This document shows, in pieces, positions 61,758 to 64,000 of a DNA stretch of 64,000 nucleotides; positions within the stretch are counted from its first letter, which is position 1, and each line of letters begins with the position of its first letter. Made by a program: the position numbers and the translations under genes. The notes beneath the pieces were generated by a model. The model was given only the letters and a program-made list of their open reading frames with translations. It did not search any database and was not told the origin of the DNA. Source of the DNA: Bacteroides sp. (GTDB lineage: Bacteria > Bacteroidota > Bacteroidia > Bacteroidales > Bacteroidaceae); assembly GCA_017992695.1 (NCBI GenBank), contig JAGOOC010000003.1, forward strand, positions 1 through 64,000, read 5' to 3'.

Positions 61758-61830
61758 TCGGAATGAGGTGACTCGAACACCCGACCCCTACGTCCCGAAC
61801 GTAGTGCGCTACCAACTGCGCCACATTCCG
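61758..61830 (-). tRNA. tRNA-Pro (CGG)
   Basis: 73 bases. Acceptor CGGAATG pairs with CATTCCG; D-arm GCGCAGTTGGTAGCGC; anticodon stem CTACG/CGTAG around TTCGGGA gives CGG; T-arm TCGGGTGTTCGAGTCACC-type. CCA not encoded. Confidence 0.94.
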
Positions 61831-61858
61831 TTAAAACGAAACTGTTTAGGATCAAAAG

Positions 61859-61931
61859 TGGTGCCACCAGGAATCGAACCGGGGACACAAGGATTTTCAG
61901 TCCTTTGCTCTACCAACTGAGCTATGGCACC
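61859..61931 (-). tRNA. tRNA-Phe (GAA)
   Basis: 73 bases. Acceptor GGTGCCA pairs with TGGCACC; D-arm GCTCAGTTGGTAGAGC; anticodon stem AAGGA/TCCTT around CTGAAAA gives GAA. It precedes tRNA-Pro by 28 bases on the same transcript. Confidence 0.96.
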
Positions 61932-61952
61932 TCTTTTTTTTGATTTCGGGTG

Positions 61953-61984
61953 CAAAGATAACTGTATTTTTTTAATACTGCAAC
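61953..61984 (-). promoter_or_regulatory. Promoter of tRNA-Phe/tRNA-Pro
   Basis: On the minus strand GTTG (61981-61984), 20 bases, then TATCTTTG (61953-61960), 21 bases before the tRNA-Phe 5' end. Confidence 0.65.
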
Positions 61985-62096
61985 AACATGTCAAGAAAAT
62001 ATAGGAAATAACACTAAATAATTTCATGCTAGCCCCTGATGAATGTATAATTACAACCGTCAGTGCATCAATTTCTGTTCTATAACGGTAATAAAA

Positions 62097-62135
62097 AAAA
62101 GATGCAATGACTTTTTTCGAGTCATTGCATCTTTT
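62097..62135 (-). terminator. Terminator of the ROK kinase gene
   Basis: Perfect 16-bp inverted repeat, 62097-62112 with 62120-62135, 7-base loop; on the minus strand eight T follow the hairpin. Confidence 0.85.
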
Positions 62136-62166
62136 CAATAATGGGGTTAGAGTCGAGGCTCTTTTT

Positions 62167-63141
62167 TTAATCTTTCAATTCCCAAGCCAATGCGCTTGCA
62201 CCTAGTACAGCAGCATCAGAGTCTTTTAGTTCTGAAACCAACAACTTCGTTTTTCCTTGATAAATCTTGAGAATGTTATCGTTGATTGCTTTTTGAATAG
62301 GCTTCATGATATAATCGCCCGATTTAGCTAAACCACCGAATAGAATAATTGCCTCGGGGCTTGAGAAAGCAATAAAGTCGGCCAATGCTTCACCTAACAC
62401 AGTGCCGGTGAAATCGAAAATCTCATGTGCAATCTTATCTCCTTTTACAGCTGCTTCATATACATCTTTTGAAGTGATGTTTTCGGCTGGGATGTTACGC
62501 AAGAGACTTGCATCGGTGCGCGCTGCCAATATTTCACGGGCAGTGCGAGCTACACCGGTAGCCGAACAATAGGTTTCAAGACAACCATGACGACCGCAAC
62601 CACACAAACGACCATTCTCGCGACGTACAATAATGTGGCCTAACTCGCCGGCAAAGCCGTCGTGACCATAAACAATCTGACCATTGATAACGATGCCGCT
62701 ACCTACACCGGTTCCCAGAGTGATCATGATGAATTCTTTCATTCCGCGTGCAGCGCCATATGTCATTTCGCCTACTGCGGCTGCATTGGCGTCGTTGGTA
62801 AGCGCAGTTGGAATGCCCAATCGCTCTTCGAACATAGCCGCCAATGGAATAATTCCTTTCCAAGGCAAGTTGGGTGCAAATTCGATGGTTCCGCTGTAAT
62901 AGTTACCATTAGGAGCACCAATACCAATGCCTTTGATCTTCTCTACACCACCATGAGCAATGATGAGAGGAAGTAAGTTTTTGCACACTTCGTCAACATA
63001 CTCATCTACCGTAGTATAGATCTGCGTTTTTACAGCACCACTGGCAATGATTGTTCCGCGTGCATCTACAATACCAAAGATAGTGTTTGTGCCACCAATG
63101 TCAATACCTACTACATAGGGTCTTTCCATGCTTGAATTCAT
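62167..63141 (-). CDS. ROK-family sugar kinase, probable glucokinase
   Basis: A 324-residue ROK kinase: GIDIGGTNTIFGIV binds ATP phosphates, NDANAAAVGE holds the catalytic aspartate, GELGHIIV follows, and the zinc motif is CGCGRHGCLE. It phosphorylates glucose or a related hexose in the cytoplasm. Start is uncertain: ATG at 63174, 63141 (chosen) or 63129; the first would leave almost no leader if the weak -7-like TAATTTG at 63185-63191 is used. Confidence 0.9.
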   Translation of the reverse strand: MNSSMERPYVVGIDIGGTNTIFGIVDARGTIIASGAVKTQIYTTVDEYVDEVCKNLLPLIIAHGGVEKIKGIGIGAPNGNYYSGTIEFAPNLPWKGIIPLAAMFEERLGIPTALTNDANAAAVGEMTYGAARGMKEFIMITLGTGVGSGIVINGQIVYGHDGFAGELGHIIVRRENGRLCGCGRHGCLETYCSATGVARTAREILAARTDASLLRNIPAENITSKDVYEAAVKGDKIAHEIFDFTGTVLGEALADFIAFSSPEAIILFGGLAKSGDYIMKPIQKAINDNILKIYQGKTKLLVSELKDSDAAVLGASALAWELKD

Positions 63142-63314
63142 GTTGTTCTTATTTAAAAGGGTTAGTTTATCCATTTTGGGTCCACAAATTACGCAAAGAA
63201 GATTGATATCACAAAATGTTTTTTATAAAAAGTTCAACTTGTTTGCAACTTTTCGTATCTTTTGCACGTCTAATTATATAAATCAGACTAAATGAGAAAC
63301 TAAATAAAGAAACT

Positions 63315-64000
63315 GTGATACAATTAAGAGATATCAATAAGACCTACGACAACGGAGCACCCCTTCATGTGCTCAAAGGCATCAACCTCGACATTGAGCG
63401 AGGAGAGTTTGTTTCAATCATGGGAGCATCGGGTTCTGGAAAATCTACTTTGTTGAATATCTTGGGCATCCTCGATAATTATGACACAGGTGAGTATCAC
63501 CTAAACGGTGTGCTGATCAAAGACCTCAGCGAAACGAAAGCAGCCGAGTATCGAAACCGGATGATTGGATTCATTTTTCAATCGTTCAATCTTATCTCCT
63601 TTAAAAATGCCGTTGAAAATGTAGCTTTGCCACTCTTTTACCAAGGCGTTAGCCGGAAGAAACGCAATGCACTGGCACTCGAATACCTCGACAAATTGGG
63701 GCTGAAAGAGTGGGCACACCACATGCCCAACGAGCTGAGTGGTGGACAAAAGCAACGTGTAGCCATTGCCCGGGCACTGATTACAAATCCACAGATCATT
63801 CTTGCCGATGAACCTACGGGGGCGCTTGATAGCAAAACCTCGGTAGAAGTGATGCAGATTCTTAAAGAACTGCATGCTACGGGGATGACCATCATTGTAG
63901 TAACTCATGAGAGTGGTGTAGCCAATCAGACGGACAAGATTATACACATCAAAGATGGCATTATTGAGCGAATTGAGGATAACAGAGAGCACGATTCATC
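63315..64000 (+). CDS. ABC transporter ATP-binding protein, MacB/LolD type, cut by the window edge
   Basis: The frame opens at GTG 63315 and runs past the right edge; at least 228 residues are visible. Walker A GASGSGKS, signature LSGGQKQR, Walker B IILADEPTGALD and the switch IVVTHES are intact, so the whole ATPase core is present. It belongs to the MacB-type exporters acting with FtsX-fold permeases, which are expected just downstream. It is divergent from the ROK kinase gene. Confidence 0.9.
   Translation, partial: MIQLRDINKTYDNGAPLHVLKGINLDIERGEFVSIMGASGSGKSTLLNILGILDNYDTGEYHLNGVLIKDLSETKAAEYRNRMIGFIFQSFNLISFKNAVENVALPLFYQGVSRKKRNALALEYLDKLGLKEWAHHMPNELSGGQKQRVAIARALITNPQIILADEPTGALDSKTSVEVMQILKELHATGMTIIVVTHESGVANQTDKIIHIKDGIIERIEDNREHDS

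Noticed and set aside
63501..63992. Minus-strand frame of 163 residues at the right edge
   Set aside because: It is antisense to a fully conserved ABC ATPase domain on the + strand.

Overview
The window looks like a chromosomal segment of a Bacteroidales bacterium, most likely Bacteroides or a close relative. The evidence is threefold. The ornithine-type transcarbamylase carries the proline loop of the Bacteroides N-succinylornithine enzyme. Almost every transcription unit is preceded by the Bacteroides -7 element TAnnTTTG, sometimes with a -33 TTTG. The rhamnose genes follow the order kinase, isomerase, permease, aldolase, oxidoreductase (here a remnant), AraC regulator, next to an argR-led arginine operon. 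I see no insertion sequence, prophage, CRISPR array or rRNA operon; most of the content is core metabolism.

Layout. 0-4.4 kb: end of a lamin-tail-domain protein, a cation/proton antiporter, tcdA and a LolD-like ATPase. 4.4-8.6 kb: helix-hairpin-helix protein and sodium symporter (minus), vanZ-like gene, murF. 8.6-13.3 kb: folP, diadenylate cyclase, and a tldD/tldE pair whose TldD has a Tat-like leader. 13.3-16.3 kb: two acyltransferase-fold proteins and an lrgAB-like pair. 16.7-20.6 kb: pta-ackA and an alkaline phosphatase. 20.6-24.6 kb: lpxH-like, sufT-like, radC, a glycosyltransferase, efp, rpmH. 24.7-29.1 kb: PASTA protein, rluD, ddl, an acyltransferase and a rhodanese lipoprotein. 29.1-32.6 kb: argF', proA, proB. 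32.7-40.1 kb: a DUF2007 protein, then the envelope cluster uppS-bamA-ompH-ompH-murI and a large lipoprotein. 40.1-45.2 kb: ribD, prmC-recX, pyrE, a SRPBCC protein and argH. 45.3-47.7 kb: tRNA-Gly, tRNA-Leu, a GH20 hexosaminidase and a second DUF2007 protein. 47.7-55.2 kb: argR-GNAT-argG-argC-argD-proC-xre/cupin-AMP ligase as one minus-strand operon. 55.4-61.7 kb: rhaB-rhaA-rhaT-rhaD, a broken fucO-type gene, a very long hairpin and rhaR. 61.7-64 kb: tRNA-Pro, tRNA-Phe, a ROK kinase and the start of a MacB-type ATPase.

Functional links. argF', argH, argG, argC, argD, argR and a GNAT that may be the N-acylglutamate synthase supply much of the (succinylated) arginine pathway, beside proA, proB and proC for proline. 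The rha genes give uptake and cleavage of L-rhamnose to dihydroxyacetone phosphate and lactaldehyde, but the reductase that would remove the lactaldehyde is destroyed.

The most unusual signal is non-coding. Three intergenic arrays (32647-32715, 45166-45231, 45525-45656) are each built from a different locus-specific quasi-palindromic word repeated at an exact 22 or 23 bp period. In each, the asymmetric centre of the word flips orientation between copies while the flanking arms stay fixed. I know of no described element with this design.
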